A DNA stretch of 64,000 nucleotides from Raphanus sativus. Its lineage: Eukaryota > Streptophyta > Magnoliopsida > Brassicales > Brassicaceae. Positions 22,338-33,949 of this stretch are shown piece after piece. The stretch spans positions 29,921,288 to 29,985,287 of the forward strand of contig NC_079519.1 of the NCBI RefSeq assembly GCF_000801105.2, given 5' to 3'. The translations under genes were made by a program, and so were the position numbers. Every line of letters starts with the position of its first letter. Within the stretch, counting starts at the first letter, position 1. The notes under the pieces are model-generated. The model searched no databases and had not been told where the DNA came from. It saw only the letters and a program-made list of their open reading frames with translations.

Positions 22338-22866
22338 TATAATAAAATTTTATAAAATCTAAAACTAAATATTATATGATTTAAATTTAAAATAAATCAC
22401 TTATTCATTTATAATAATTTTCAAATGATTTCGTATTAAAGCTTTGAAACACACACATAAAATAAGTTTAAATAAATTATTATATTAATTATTTTTATTA
22501 CTTCATAAATAATTGAAAAATATATTTTAATATATTATATATCTTTAATAAAAACCTTAATACAAAAGGATAATTTATAATATTAATTTTAGAGTTTGTA
22601 TATTTCGATTCTCTCTATTTCATTATTATTAAATTTTGGATTTTATATAAATTAAAAACTATGATTTTATATTTTTATTGATTTATACCATTGTGTCTTA
22701 AAAATTGGAAACGTGATTCCAAAATAGAACCGTAAGCTTCCAAAAGATATTTAAAGAGAATATTTTAGAAACGCCTTGGAAGCGAGTTTCCGCAAGCTTC
22801 CGCAAGCTTCCGATTCCGATTCCGATTCCAAAGCGGGAAGCGTACGTCCGTTGAAGCTTCCATGCA
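22190..22866. repeat. foldback element with GGAAACG-rich ends
   Basis: The left end (catggaaacggaaacggaaa) is answered by an inverted right end (cgattccgattccgattcc, then gaagcttccatg). Both ends carry short tandem ggaaacg/ggaagcg units in opposite orientation. The middle is AT-rich with a (TA)n run at about 22302-22331. This is the form of a MITE or foldback transposon. No terminal target-site duplication was resolved and the superfamily is uncertain. Confidence 0.55.
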
Positions 22867-23370
22867 ACCTAGGTCTTCATCAGTTTCCCTTATTTGACCG
22901 ACACAAAATAGTTATTTACTTACAAACCCATTATATATTATTATGTGCAACTAAAAAGAAATGATTATTTTTTGACAAATGTACTAAAAAGTCAAAGGTC
23001 AGCACAGTCCGAATTAAAAACTGACAGAGACACAGAGAGGGAGATTGATTGGAGAAGACGATGACAAGAGTGAGGGAGGGGGGAGAGAGAGGAGGAAAGT
23101 TTCCTCCTTTCTTGTCCCAATCCAACATGAACTTTTTCTCTTTTGTCTTTTCGTTACCGCGTGATTATCAACACTCTCATTTTCCTTCTTTTTCCTTTGA
23201 AATTTCCGTACTCGGATTTTCTCCTCTTTTGTCTTTACGTTTTTTTTTCCTGTTTTATACGTTGTGAGATTGGTTACTTAAACGCGTATAGATAATACCA
23301 TGAGCATTAAGAAAGAGCAGGAGGAGAGGGAAAGTAGACTCCTAGTTTAGTTTAGCTTGGAGCAAGAGGG
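22867..23370. promoter_or_regulatory. promoter/5' UTR region of the coiled-coil gene
   Basis: No separate gene. It is purine-rich on the plus strand (gggagagagaggaggaaag) then pyrimidine-rich (23150-23260), as in a 5' UTR; the start codon of the next gene follows at 23371. Confidence 0.4.
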
Positions 23371-26300
23371 ATGGGGATGGAGAACGGGCATGATGAGGAG
23401 AGACTACTTGCCGAGAGATTTTGTCAAGTGGGTATTGAAGATTCTTCTCGTTTGAAGGAGGAAGACTTTAAAAATGATAACTTGTTGCGGGTCATCAAAG
23501 CTGTTGAAGCTGCTGAAACCACCATCAAGCAGCAGGTCTGCTCTCTCCTTCTCTCTCTCTCTCTCTCTCTATCTATGTGTTTCTGTTTGGAATTGACTCA
23601 GTTTTTTGGGGCATCTAAGACAGTGTTCTTTCTCTAAGCAGGTAGATGAGAATAGCCGTTTAAAGGCTGAACTTGAGAAAAGTACTTTGGAGCTTGCTAC
23701 ATATGTAAGTACTTTGGTTTAAAGAACAAGTACTTTTTTCCTTTTAGTTAGATTTGTGATTTTACATGACAGTTTTGCTTATTGTTCTCTCCATCTTTTG
23801 CCTAGAAATCAGATGGATCCTTGCTACAACAAGCATCTAATCTTGGAGATCACTCAAATACTACTACTACCGTCTCTCGCTTGGTTCACCAGCCAGTTGA
23901 ACGGGAGGAGACTGTGATCAAAGCTTCAGATGCTGATTCATCAGGCATGATGGTCGTTCACCACCCCCTTGTGAATTCTAACGGCGAAGAAGCTACTGTG
24001 AATAATCGTTTGAAAAGCCCCTCTGAGCAAAATATGGTTAATGGCGTTGTCAAAGGAGCTATAGATGTTGCTAGTCCCTCTCTTATGAGGTACTCAGAAC
24101 TCAAAACTACCTCTCTTGTGAATTTACTCGTAGATCTTATGGCCCGTGAACTCAAACGTGTAATTCTCAAAATCCGGTTTCTGATAGAACGCAGTTGGAA
24201 GGAGCAGCGCATGTTACACATTTCAATTCATCTGCTCATGGGTTTATGCCGGTTGGAGAAGTAAATGATTCGGGCAATGCTTGGAAGCAGGTGTCTCCAT
24301 CATCACTCTTGCTACGTCTTGTTTTTTTTTTCTTTTGTGTAAATGAAAAATATTATTTTCCTGACTATGTAACCTATTCAGGACCTGATTCACAAGGTCA
24401 AGGAAAACGAACAACAAATTCTGAAGTTGAGGAGATACCTTACCGACTGTTCTGTTAAGGTGAGTCCTGCAGCTAGACATGGGAAATCTTATTCTAGTTG
24501 GGCCTCTATGTTACTTACTGTGTAGTTGAGGAGATACCTTACTGACTGTTCTGTTAAGGTCGAGTTTGGATTATATTTGATGCATATGGTTACTCTCTAG
24601 TTTTTTGCCCTCTTTAAGTGAGCATAACAGTAAATGACATAATCAGATCTTTAGCTTTTTTTGCTTTCCTTTGGTTCATTCTTTTTTTTTTTTATGTGAA
24701 AGCATGTGACTTACATTATAGGCTTCTTTTTAGGAAGCTCAAACTCGCAATGAAAAATATGTTCTGGAAAAGCGAATTGCCTACATGCGTCAGGTTTGGT
24801 CTTTTCCTCCTTACCTGTTTAATTCTTCATGTACTGAAACTTTTCATTTTGGAAGTTGTTTGGGCGGTCAAATTTATTTATTTATTTTGCTGTTGTAACA
24901 CAGGCATTAGATCAACAGCAAGAAGATTTTGTTGAGGCTGCATCAAAAGCTCTCTCTTACAGACAAGAAATAATTGAGGAAAACATCCGCCTAACATATG
25001 CCTTACAGGTACTATCATCTTGTATCGTCTTCATTTCTATTATCTTTAGGGTGAACACTGTGAATGATTGAATTTGCAAACTAGGATTTGCCTCTGGCAC
25101 CTCATTGTCTTCAAATTTTTGGACCACTTCATAGTGTAACTTGGTATATAGAACTTTTTAAGTTGAAGCGAATCTGACTTTCTGTTTTTTTTCCCTAAAG
25201 GCTACACAGCAAGAGAAATCTACATTTGTATCATACTTGTTACCTCTTCTCTCAGAGTATTCTCTGCAACCACAGGTTTCTGATGCACAGTCTATTGTTA
25301 GCAATGTGAAGGTCAGTTCTAGTATCTAAAGTGCTGTCTCTTGTTATCTTTTTGTCTTTCTATCATATCTGTGTCGGAATCTGTAACATTTATGTGTTTG
25401 TCTACTACATCTTTAGCTTGTATCTTTGACTTCTAAACAGTATGCTGTAACCTATTAGTTTTTGAGGTGTTTCGTTGGCATTAGAGAATGATATTTATAC
25501 ATATGGTCATTTGTGTTCAGGTTATATTTAAGCATCTACAAGAGAAGCTCCTTCTTACTGAGGTATGTTTACTGTTTCCGTGTCTGCTTCATTTGCAGTT
25601 GCACTGACCTTTGATAGATCATTCTTTCTTATTCTTTTCTATGCACTAGACAAAGTTAAAGGAGTCCGAATATCAGTTAGCACCTTGGCAGTCAGATGTG
25701 AACCACTCAAATGATTTCCCTTTGTCTGCAGCTGGTGTAGCGTTAACACACTCAGTACTTTCATATCCCTCAGTGTTTATATCGTAAGCTTTTGAATGAA
25801 ACTGAGTCTTAAATTTACTTCGTGTTTTTTTCACCAGACGAAGGATTCTCTATACGATCAAACAGCTATGGACTGGGATTCTAAGCGCTGGCAGCAAGAT
25901 GATGAGCCAGGTAGCTCAACTAGGAGTAGTTTCAATTTTGATAATTCTAGAAGGTTTTCACCTCTAGTGAACGGGTGAGTTTTTTCCACTGCATAGATTG
26001 CTAAACTTTGTTTGTTATTTTCTATTAAAAAAATTAAAAGTCATTTGACTCATCTTAGCGATGACTATTGTCTATTGACTTATAAAACACCCTGAAAGTC
26101 ATTATATTAAATTTGGCAGTTAATCTTGACTCTTGAATCTTTGTGCTGACCCTGAAACTTCTTTGTTATAGGCCAAATTATTCTTAATATCCCTCTCTCT
26201 GCACGTTGAATTTTCAAAGTTTTTACTATGCTTAGTTTTTTATAAATTCATGTCCCCTCTAGGCGATTTGATAATCTCACTTCTCAAAAGAATCAGATTA

Positions 26301-28229
26301 GTCATAGACCAAATAAGGTGTTGTTATGACTACATAATCAATTTTGTAGCTTCTTAGTGTTCTCCTGGTTGTATATGCTTTACTGAACAGTTTAGATGAT
26401 TGAATGTGTGTTTATGTGTGTACCAGTCACTCTCCAGCTTTTGAGATGCCTCAGCAACAACCAGGTACTAGTGAAGATGGATCTCGTGGTTGGAAGCAAG
26501 CAGATGAAACTCCAACTAAGCATGTTCAGTTTCGTGAGCCTCTCAGCAAGATAGCGATGGACGATGCAGAAGGAGAGTCGGATAATACCAAAAGTCAACC
26601 ATATGTGCCTGCGTTTGATGTTCCTAGCTCCTCAAGTTCTCCTCTTCTGTCACCCGTTCTTGAAGAACCTTCTTCCTCATCCGAGGAGGGTAAGGATTAA
26701 TTAATCATAATGGCAATATTAATAATTCCTTTTACGGTCTTTCTTCACCTGTCTCAATATTTTGTAACCATTGTCGACAGGTGAAGACGGTTATGACCCG
26801 TTACCAGCTATAGAAGACCTACAAATTTCAGGAGAACCTTATCCTGGACATGAGCTTCAGGCTTGTGGTTACTCTGTTAATGGAACAACAAGTTGTAATT
26901 TTGAGGTACATAGGAAAGACAAAACAAATGTGCTTTCTTATTTTATGTTAAGTTGTATCTAAATCTTTCTCTTCATAAAATTTTGCAGTGGGTATGTCAT
27001 CTAGAAGATGGATCTGTGAATTACATTGAAGGTGCATTTCCCCTCCTACTGACCATATTTACATGAATATAAAAATTTAGTTGCTGACAGAACTTTTTTT
27101 TATGCAGGAGCAAAGCAGCCAAAGTATCTTGTCACTGCTGATGATGTTGATTTATATCTTGCTATTGAAGTTCAGCCTTTAGATGACAGGAACCGCAAGG
27201 TTAGTGTCTTTCTGCTGCTTTTTTGGGTGTGTGCTTACAGACTACTGTAGCCTACAGACTTAGCTTTACTTTCTGATTTCAGGGGGAGCTTGTCAAGGTC
27301 TTTGCCAATGAAAATAGGAAGATAGCTTGCCGTAAGTTTATACATCAGTGGTTCTGAGTCATTCTTGGACATAGAGATAGGTAGCAGTAACCCTTGTTTG
27401 TTTTCACAGATCCAGAGATGCAGAGTCATATAGAGAAGACTCTTCATATTGGCCATGCTTCATACAAAGTTTCTGTTTCGGTATTAACATTTTCTATTCC
27501 AACTCCTCTGCTTGGGCTATATGTATTCTTTGGATTAATACTTCATATGCATGTGGCTTTGAACAGACTGGTTTCTTGAATATATGGGAAGAAGCTATGT
27601 TATCTATTAAGAGAGAAGGTTACAGTATCAAGTGTAGTAACGATATCATGGTTGCAGAAAAATTCTCATCTTCAACTGCTGTAAGACTTACTGCTGCCTT
27701 TATTTGTTTCTGTCTTTTTTTTCTCAATGTCGTTATGTTAATATTAACATCCTTTTTATGATGCCTCACTAGGTAACAATCCCATTTGGGCAGCCTGAAG
27801 CATTTGTTATAACTGGTTCTGATGGTAGTGAGTATACCTTACGAGGAGATCATGGATCAGCAGATCTTTGCTGGTAAGTAGAACTCAGCTTTCTTACAAA
27901 AATCGGACATAGACCAAAAAAAAAAGATTCTAGTTTAAAGTCTTGTGTGTTCCTATTGTTCATTCTATCTCTGTTTCATATCCCATTATAAGATACTGAT
28001 ATTTTTGGTGGCTTTGGCAGCTCGAGAGATGCAATAGTACTCACCCTGAGATTATTTACCATGAGGGTAAATACATTTCTTTTATCTCTAGAAGACAATA
28101 AAAAATAATCAGCCACAACTGAGTAGATATAAGCAAACGTTACTTACTTTTTGTTTTTATTTTGCTGATTGGTTGCAGGCTCTGCAGAGAAAGAAAGGAA
28201 AGAAGAAAGGATTTTTGTTTAATAAATGA
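23371..28229 (+). CDS. coiled-coil protein with A9/AIR9-like domain (At5g23490-like)
   Basis: Exon ends by splice reading: 23371-23535, 23642-23704, 23806-24089, 24188-24290, 24382-24459, 24734-24793, 24904-25008, 25201-25311, 25521-25562, 25650-25754, 25838-25974, 26427-26689, 26781-26905, 26989-27031, 27108-27199, 27283-27331, 27410-27480, 27567-27680, 27773-27873, 28021-28066, 28179-28229. They join in frame to 735 residues. The N-terminal third is acidic; residues about 205-340 look coiled-coil (VKENEQQILKLRRYL, LDQQQEDFVEAASKAL, EIIEENIRLTYALQ). A linker rich in Ser/Pro follows. From about 515 there is an Ig-like A9-type repeat (ISGEPYPGHELQACGYS, EWVCHLEDGS, YLVTADDVDLYLAIEVQPLD) resembling those of AIR9. 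The tail is basic (RKKGKKKGFLFNK). The 98-nt intron 24090-24187 is my inference; without it the third exon is frameshifted. Molecular function unknown. Confidence 0.75.
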
Positions 28230-28404
28230 GATACTTTTGTATATATTTTTTTAACACTGGTGATTCTATTTTCTAAAAAAAGTTTGGAACCTTGTCAAAA
28301 AGAAAGATACTTTTGTATATAGTTTACTATTTTTTGGATGTGGCTTATGTCAGCTGCAAATCATTTAGATTGCTCCACCTTGTTTTGTAGATTATAACTT
28401 ATAA

Positions 28405-28680
28405 GAGCACCCACAACAATAAACCCTTAACAACAAATCCTTAACAAAAAATTAATATAATAATATGTGGGACTCAAATATTTAAAAATCTGTGCCACAA
28501 TTGCTTCTTAAAATCCTAATTTAAAGATCACTTTTCTTATAACCTCTTCACCGTGAACGGACTCCACCGCCGCGTGGGAGTCTGCGATTGGCCAATCTTT
28601 TTTTTTTAATTCGAACGAAAAAAAAATATTCTAAAAGTTGTTAAAGATTTGTTGTTAAGGATTTGTTGTTGTGGTTGTTC
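28405..28680. mobile_element. Harbinger/Tourist-like MITE with TAA target duplication
   Basis: A 276-bp element with terminal inverted repeats of about 40 bp: the left end gagcacccacaacaataaac pairs with the right end tttgttgttgtggttgttc. It is flanked by TAA on both sides (28402-28404 and 28681-28683), the TWA duplication expected of PIF/Harbinger elements. It has no coding capacity and sits about 180 bp past the stop of the upstream gene. Confidence 0.75.
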
Positions 28681-29010
28681 TAAGGCCTTGTCAAACAATT
28701 TACTCATAAGAAATGAAAAAAAAAAAAAACAATTTTGTTTGTTGTACATATAAGAACCCCACAAAGTTACACTTCCTCACTCTAGATATGAATGCCTCTG
28801 CAATCACATTCACACTAAACAATCAGCTAGAGGGGCAACTTCTAACCTTGATATACGACACGTGAGACTATGATTGGTTGCGTGTATATCTGTATTTGAT
28901 CATTTCTACTTTTGGAAGTAATTGTGTGAATCTAGAAGAGAGAAAGAGTAATAGTTCACCTAACTCAATGCAAAAATGAATTGGTTTAGCACAAAAAGTG
29001 GTCTCGTATC

Positions 29011-29268
29011 AGCAACTCCAATGGTACACAAAAATTTACTATATATTTTACACTAAAATAGAGTAACTCTATTATAGAGTTGAATTTGCTCTAATGGTTC
29101 ACTCTATAATAAAGTGACTTTATAATAGAGTGAATTATAGAGTAATATTTTTTTTCATTCCTCTCTATTATAAAGTGAACTATTGGAGCAAATTCAACTT
29201 TATAATAAAATTACTCTATTTTAGAGTGAAATATAGAACAATTTTTTTGTGTACTGTTGGAGATGATC
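29011..29268. mobile_element. foldback MITE
   Basis: Almost the whole element is an inverted repeat. The left arm contains actctattatagagttgaat and the right arm its diverged complement. The outer ends ctccaatggtacacaaaaa and ttttttgtgtactgttggag also pair. The superfamily is not certain and no target duplication was resolved. AT-rich, no coding. Confidence 0.7.
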
Positions 29269-30192
29269 GAGGAAAAAATAGACGGAGGATCTAATTGACA
29301 AAAAAAAAAATATTTTTGTCTAAACAAGTGGTACTATTAACAAAGAAGGTGACAAAACATGAGTGAGCTACATTTTTCAGCTGGTAATAATGTCATTACT
29401 TATTTTAATATGTTAGTAAAAGTTATCATACTCAATATCAGTATCAACACAACCTCTTTTTTTATGTTTACATTGACAAATCAAAACAAGAATGGTGAGA
29501 AATTTCACTTGTATGACATGTCTCTAACGAAACGTAACGAAACAATACTACAAATCTCAGCAAGTGTTTCAGGACAAGTTAGCTGGATATAATAAATAAG
29601 AACCGCATCAGCATTGAATCTTTGCTATCAAAATGCATTTATGTGTGCTTTCACATTAACACCAAACTACCCAACAACTTGTCTTTCATAGGAATGGATT
29701 CACTTGCTGGCATTCTTGGATCTCATCATACACGTAATCCATTCACACAATAAAGAAATGTTGTGTTAGGCACATGACCAAATCTAAAATTTAATGGACA
29801 ATAAATGTTGTTAGGTTTATGTTTAATAAATTGTTTTGATAATTTAGAAAGCATAAGATTTAATTATTAAACTTTATTGAAAATTTTAGAGATTAAGACA
29901 AATATTTCGGCTGTACTTGGAACCGGATCTGATAAAGACATTTACCATTTATCAGTTTAAATATAGAACGAGTATGAATTGAAGTGTAAAACAAACAGAT
30001 ACCTTAAAATTGTGAACACTGGATTATAACGACGGTAGACTTAATAGTACATCTTAATCTATAGAAATCATACCTTAATAAAGAACGATAATTTGATTGA
30101 TAAAGCATACCTCAATACATTTTTTTTATCAAAAGCATACCATATACATTATTAATAATCGAATTAACTATATATAATGATAATTCATTCTT
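29269..30192. other. AT-rich spacer
   Basis: No gene could be supported. An AT-rich open frame at 29359-29592 shows no domain. The last part is 3' flank of the minus-strand esterase gene. Confidence 0.4.
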
Positions 30193-31191
30193 TTAAGACG
30201 AGAGCGAAGCCACACGCTCCTCAACGAAATCCTTAATCCGCTGAACTAACTGGCCAGCTTCCGGCAACTCAGGGAAGATATAAAACGCATGGAACATGTT
30301 TGGATACTCCACTAGCGTCGCTCTTTTCCCGGATAACTTTAACCACTCGTAGTAACTTCTCTGCCAGTCTCTCAACGGGTCGAACCCGGCCACAACCACC
30401 ATTGTATCCGGATAATCCAGACCCGATATATCAACCACGCTCGGTTTCGCCGCTTCGTGATCCCGGTTTGCTCCCTCCGGAAGCACCGCCCTCCAGCACC
30501 AGTCCGTCCGATCCGGCGAAACTAACGGCATTCCGACGAGGCTCCTCTCCGCCTCCGTCCTCTCTTCCCCGCCGAAGAACGGCTGGATCGACACGAGTCC
30601 GACGAGTTTCACGGCGGCGAAGCAGCTCGCGCGGCAGACGCGGATCGCCACGTTGTGCGCGATGTTCCCGCCGGCGCTGTCTCCGACGAAGAAGCACCTC
30701 GAGCGATCGGCGTTCGCCGGGAGAACCGCGGCGTGGTTCTCCTCGAGGAATTTCACGGCGTCGAATCCGTCGTCGTACTGGGCGGGGTAACGGTGCTCCG
30801 GCGCGAGGCGGTAGTTGACGGAGACGACGTAAGCCGGCAGTTTTCCGGCGAATCTCCGGCAAACGCTGTCGTATTGGTGATTGTTGGGGCTGAGGAAAGC
30901 GAAGCCTCCGCCGTGGAAGAAGATCACGACGGGGATGCGGTCGCCGGAGACGTGTGGGGTGTATAACCGGAACCAGAGGTCGCGGGAAGGATCCACGACG
31001 AAGTCGGAGGACGAGACGGAGTTGACTGGTTTGGGATTGGGAGGGGCGCGAAAATCGAAGAAACGGAGGAAACGGCGGTTGATGGAGCCGTCAGGACGTT
31101 GGGCGTTATCGGTGAAGGTGGAGATAACGGTAATAGCGATTCTTGTTTTTAACGGAATCGTTAGCTTCTTAGGTTGCGACTCTGTTGCCAT
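30193..31191 (-). CDS. CXE18: carboxylesterase, CXE18-like
   Basis: Single exon, 332 residues, an alpha/beta-hydrolase of the plant CXE (HSL-like) family. The oxyanion-hole motif HGGGF begins at 93. The nucleophile elbow is GDSAGG with Ser172. The other triad residues are Asp271 in GFDPLRD and His301 in NMFHAFYIF. All three catalytic residues are present, unlike the GID1 gibberellin receptors of the same fold, where the His is replaced. Expected activity is hydrolysis of short-chain esters or xenobiotic esters in the cytosol; the physiological substrate is not known. There is no signal peptide. The coding sequence is much more GC-rich than its surroundings, which opens long meaningless antisense frames. 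Assignment to CXE18 rests on recalled position next to the KOW gene plus family match. Confidence 0.88.
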   Translation of the reverse strand: MATESQPKKLTIPLKTRIAITVISTFTDNAQRPDGSINRRFLRFFDFRAPPNPKPVNSVSSSDFVVDPSRDLWFRLYTPHVSGDRIPVVIFFHGGGFAFLSPNNHQYDSVCRRFAGKLPAYVVSVNYRLAPEHRYPAQYDDGFDAVKFLEENHAAVLPANADRSRCFFVGDSAGGNIAHNVAIRVCRASCFAAVKLVGLVSIQPFFGGEERTEAERSLVGMPLVSPDRTDWCWRAVLPEGANRDHEAAKPSVVDISGLDYPDTMVVVAGFDPLRDWQRSYYEWLKLSGKRATLVEYPNMFHAFYIFPELPEAGQLVQRIKDFVEERVASLSS

Positions 31192-32279
31192 TTTTTTTTA
31201 CGTCAAGGAGTTTAATGAACTTGGGGACGTTGGACCTGTACTTGATGACTACTTGTGTATATATATGCTCAAAATAAATATTTACAGCTGTAAAATTATG
31301 TTTTTATGGTTAGAAGAACAACCAACGAAGAAGATTAGATTTCTGTGGCCTAAAGCATTTCAAAAAATGTAATCCATAAAAAAAATATTAATTTTAAAAA
31401 GGATTAAAATACTATAAAATAATACAAAATATTATCTATGAAAACAATTCTGGTAGTTTTTCTTCCAACAATTTCATTCACAAATATTCTGCAACTGAAT
31501 CTATCAAGCCTTAATAATTATTATTCATATGTTGATTTTTTTTGCGGCAAACGGCTATTCATTCATATATTGTTTAACTATTCTATGATTAACTAAATTA
31601 TAGTTGCATTTATATTAATTTGAATTTTGAAAAAAAATCTGTATATACAACACAAATTAGGATTTGCAAACTACAATAATAAAACAAAATAGAATCTGAA
31701 AAATGAAAGAAAAATTAAAATCCAATCATTGCGAAGAAAATATAGAGGTAAATTAATTTTCAGCTATTTAAAGACAATTATGTTTCTATAAAAAAAAATA
31801 AACACTTTGTAAATGGTAAGATGAGAAAATTTTTGTTTGATAGGAATGGCCCTGCGTTTGAAAGATATCATCCATTGAGTTTTGAAAGGAAACACGTAGA
31901 CAGAAAGAAGGAAAAATATAACTAAAAATCTCCAATCTTTTGAAATAATTTTGGAGATGGCTTAAGTAAACTCTGTTTTTTTTTTCGTTACTACAATGTT
32001 GTGTTGTTGAAGTTATCAACACATCCACATGCCCACTGACCACCGTGATGGAGGAGTCTCACAGAGCATTCTTATTGGCATTGAAAGTGACATGGTCAAT
32101 GTATGTGGTGTGACAAGTAATTTCATGTCAGAAGCTTCATCAAGTAAGTAATTCAATTCATTCAGTTCCGTGTAGAAAGTCAATAGTAGTCTTTTGGCAA
32201 ATCCGTTGGGAAAAGCAAATGAAAAACAACAAGTACAGTCCTTCTGGCGCCAAACACTAGAAGCTTCAAACATTCGGTC
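31192..32279. other. spacer between esterase and KOW genes
   Basis: Starts with the esterase 5' region (pyrimidine/T run, then TGTATATATATG near 31255, a possible TATA box). The remainder is AT-rich with no supported gene. Confidence 0.45.
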
Positions 32280-32402
32280 CAAATAATAATATTAATTACG
32301 GCCCATAATATTTGTTGGGATTCTGACCTTTACAGTTGTTGAATGTAATAAAAGGTCAGAAGCCCAACAAAGATTTTGGGCCGTAATTAATATTATTATT
32401 TG
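32280..32402. repeat. near-perfect inverted repeat (hairpin), arms of about 52 bp
   Basis: The left arm (32280-32331) begins caaataataatattaattac and includes ggccca and ttctgacctt. The right arm (32350-32402) is its reverse complement with only three mismatches by eye. The loop is about 18 bases. Each arm contains a TGGGCC/GGCCCA site II motif. It lies about 330 bp upstream of the KOW gene ATG. It could be a young MIRNA-like foldback, a small transposon remnant, or a promoter palindrome. Confidence 0.85.
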
Positions 32403-32729
32403 ATCAAACACAACACACTCCCCGACCATTTCAGCACCGTCGAGTGCAAACGCCGCCTGTACCGTCTTCATCACATAAAGGTTCAACGCCGTTTCTTTCT
32501 CTCTTCACGCGCTTGATTACTTCCTCACAGGCAAGCTCCTTCGAATTTCCTCCGGCGATTTTGTTTCTAAGCTTTTTTTTTTGTCTCCCTTTACGAAGTA
32601 GATCGGAATCAAAGTACATAGATTTGTGTTGTTCAAAAAAAAAAAAAGTACATAGTTTTGTAATAGAAATGTAAAGAGTGAGACTTATGTCTTTCGTGTG
32701 ATGTAATAATGTATTTAGGATACTTCGCC
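32403..32729 (+). promoter_or_regulatory. promoter/5' UTR of the KOW gene
   Basis: Pyrimidine-rich 5' leader sequence (cgtttctttctctcttcacg) followed by an apparent leader intron (T-rich, 32560-32700). No separate coding gene is seen; the open frame at 32709 is an extension of the KOW exon. Confidence 0.4.
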
Positions 32730-32960
32730 ATGGGTTGGAAAGCTGCTGAGAAACTCATCAGACACTGGAAGATACTTCGTGGGGATAATGTGAGAGTACA
32801 CACTCCTATTGTTTGGTTTCGTCCAAAATGTGGTGTGTTGTTTGATCTTTCTTTCTTTGTTCAGGTAATGATAATCCGTGGGAAAGATAAGGGTGAGACT
32901 GGAACCATCAAGCGTGTCATCAGATCCCAGAATCGCGTCATTGTTGAAGGAAAGAATCTG

Positions 32961-32998
<38 letters not shown>

Positions 32999-33714
32999 CT
33001 TTAATCATCGTCTTCTTTGCTCAATCTTATGCATTGAGAGAATGAATGTATTATTTTTCTTTCTGTATTGGCAGATCAAGAAGCATATAAAGGGAGGCCC
33101 TGATCATGAAGGTGGGATTTTCACGGTAGAGGCTCCTCTTCACGCCTCAAATGTCCAAGTTGTTGATCCAGTCACTGGGTATGTATGTATGATTTCACCT
33201 TTTTTTTTTCTGAAAGGGAAAGGTTTCTTATCTTGTCTAGTATACTTTCTACCTCAGGAGGCCTTGTAAGGTTGGTGTGAAGTATTTAGAGGATGGTACA
33301 AAAGTAAGAGTTGCCAGAGGCACAGGCACATCTGGTTCCATAATTCCTCGTCCAGAGATTCTGAAGATTAGGACTACACCAAGACCCACTACCGGTACGT
33401 AGAACCTCAACATCTCTCTACTTGGCATGTTTTTACATTATATCATTTCGGTGGAATCAACACATAACATGTCTTACATGTTCAAAATCTGGAGATAGAT
33501 TCTTAATTTTAACCACATATGTAACAGCTCAATATGTGCATTTCAGCTCTCTATAGAATTGAAAAAGCTTCTTTTTCTTACAAATGCTTAATACTTGACA
33601 AAATCTCACGTTTCTTGATATTTTTATGCAGCTGGACCTAAGGACACACCAATGGAGTTTGTTTGGGAGCAGACATATGATGCGAAAACAGGAAAGGGCA
33701 TGCCTGATCTTTGA
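32730..33714 (+). CDS. KOW-domain ribosomal protein L24 family, organellar type
   Basis: Five exons join in frame: 32730-32789, 32865-32960, 33075-33178, 33258-33394 and 33632-33714, giving 159 residues, the length I recall for the Arabidopsis KOW protein At5g23535. The start MGWKAAEKLIRHWKILRGD lacks the upstream codons of the open frame, which are leader. The KOW motif sits at residues 21-39 (VMIIRGKDKGETGTIKRVI), followed by RVIVEGKNLIKKHIKGG and the L24-typical HASNVQVVDPVTGRPCKV. The C-terminus is KTGKGMPDL. Bacterial-type L24 binds 23S rRNA early in large-subunit assembly; this version most likely serves mitochondrial ribosomes. Intron 2 starts with a (GA)14-type microsatellite beside the donor site, at about 32966-32993. 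Confidence 0.92.
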
Positions 33715-33949
33715 GTCACTCACCTTTACAGCTTCTTTCCAAAAAAGTTGTTGTTGCTCCCAAAAGATTATCCTATGTTCCCACCCATTACAGTTAGTTC
33801 AGGGTCAAAATCTGTGAGATGGGGTTTTTGTCGAAGAAGGATCCTCTGACGAAATGAAGTTTCATTCTTGTTTCATTACTCTTGTGAACTTTTCTAGTTG
33901 CCAAATAAAACCATTGGGAGGAAGATTCACCAGTACACATACTTCAGCA
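33715..33949 (+). other. 3' UTR of the KOW gene
   Basis: Ordinary 3' flank; ends where a Helitron 5' terminus begins. Confidence 0.4.

Noticed and set aside
30300..31372. Long antisense frames with Arg/Ser/Pro-rich products
   Set aside because: Shadows of the GC-rich carboxylesterase coding sequence.
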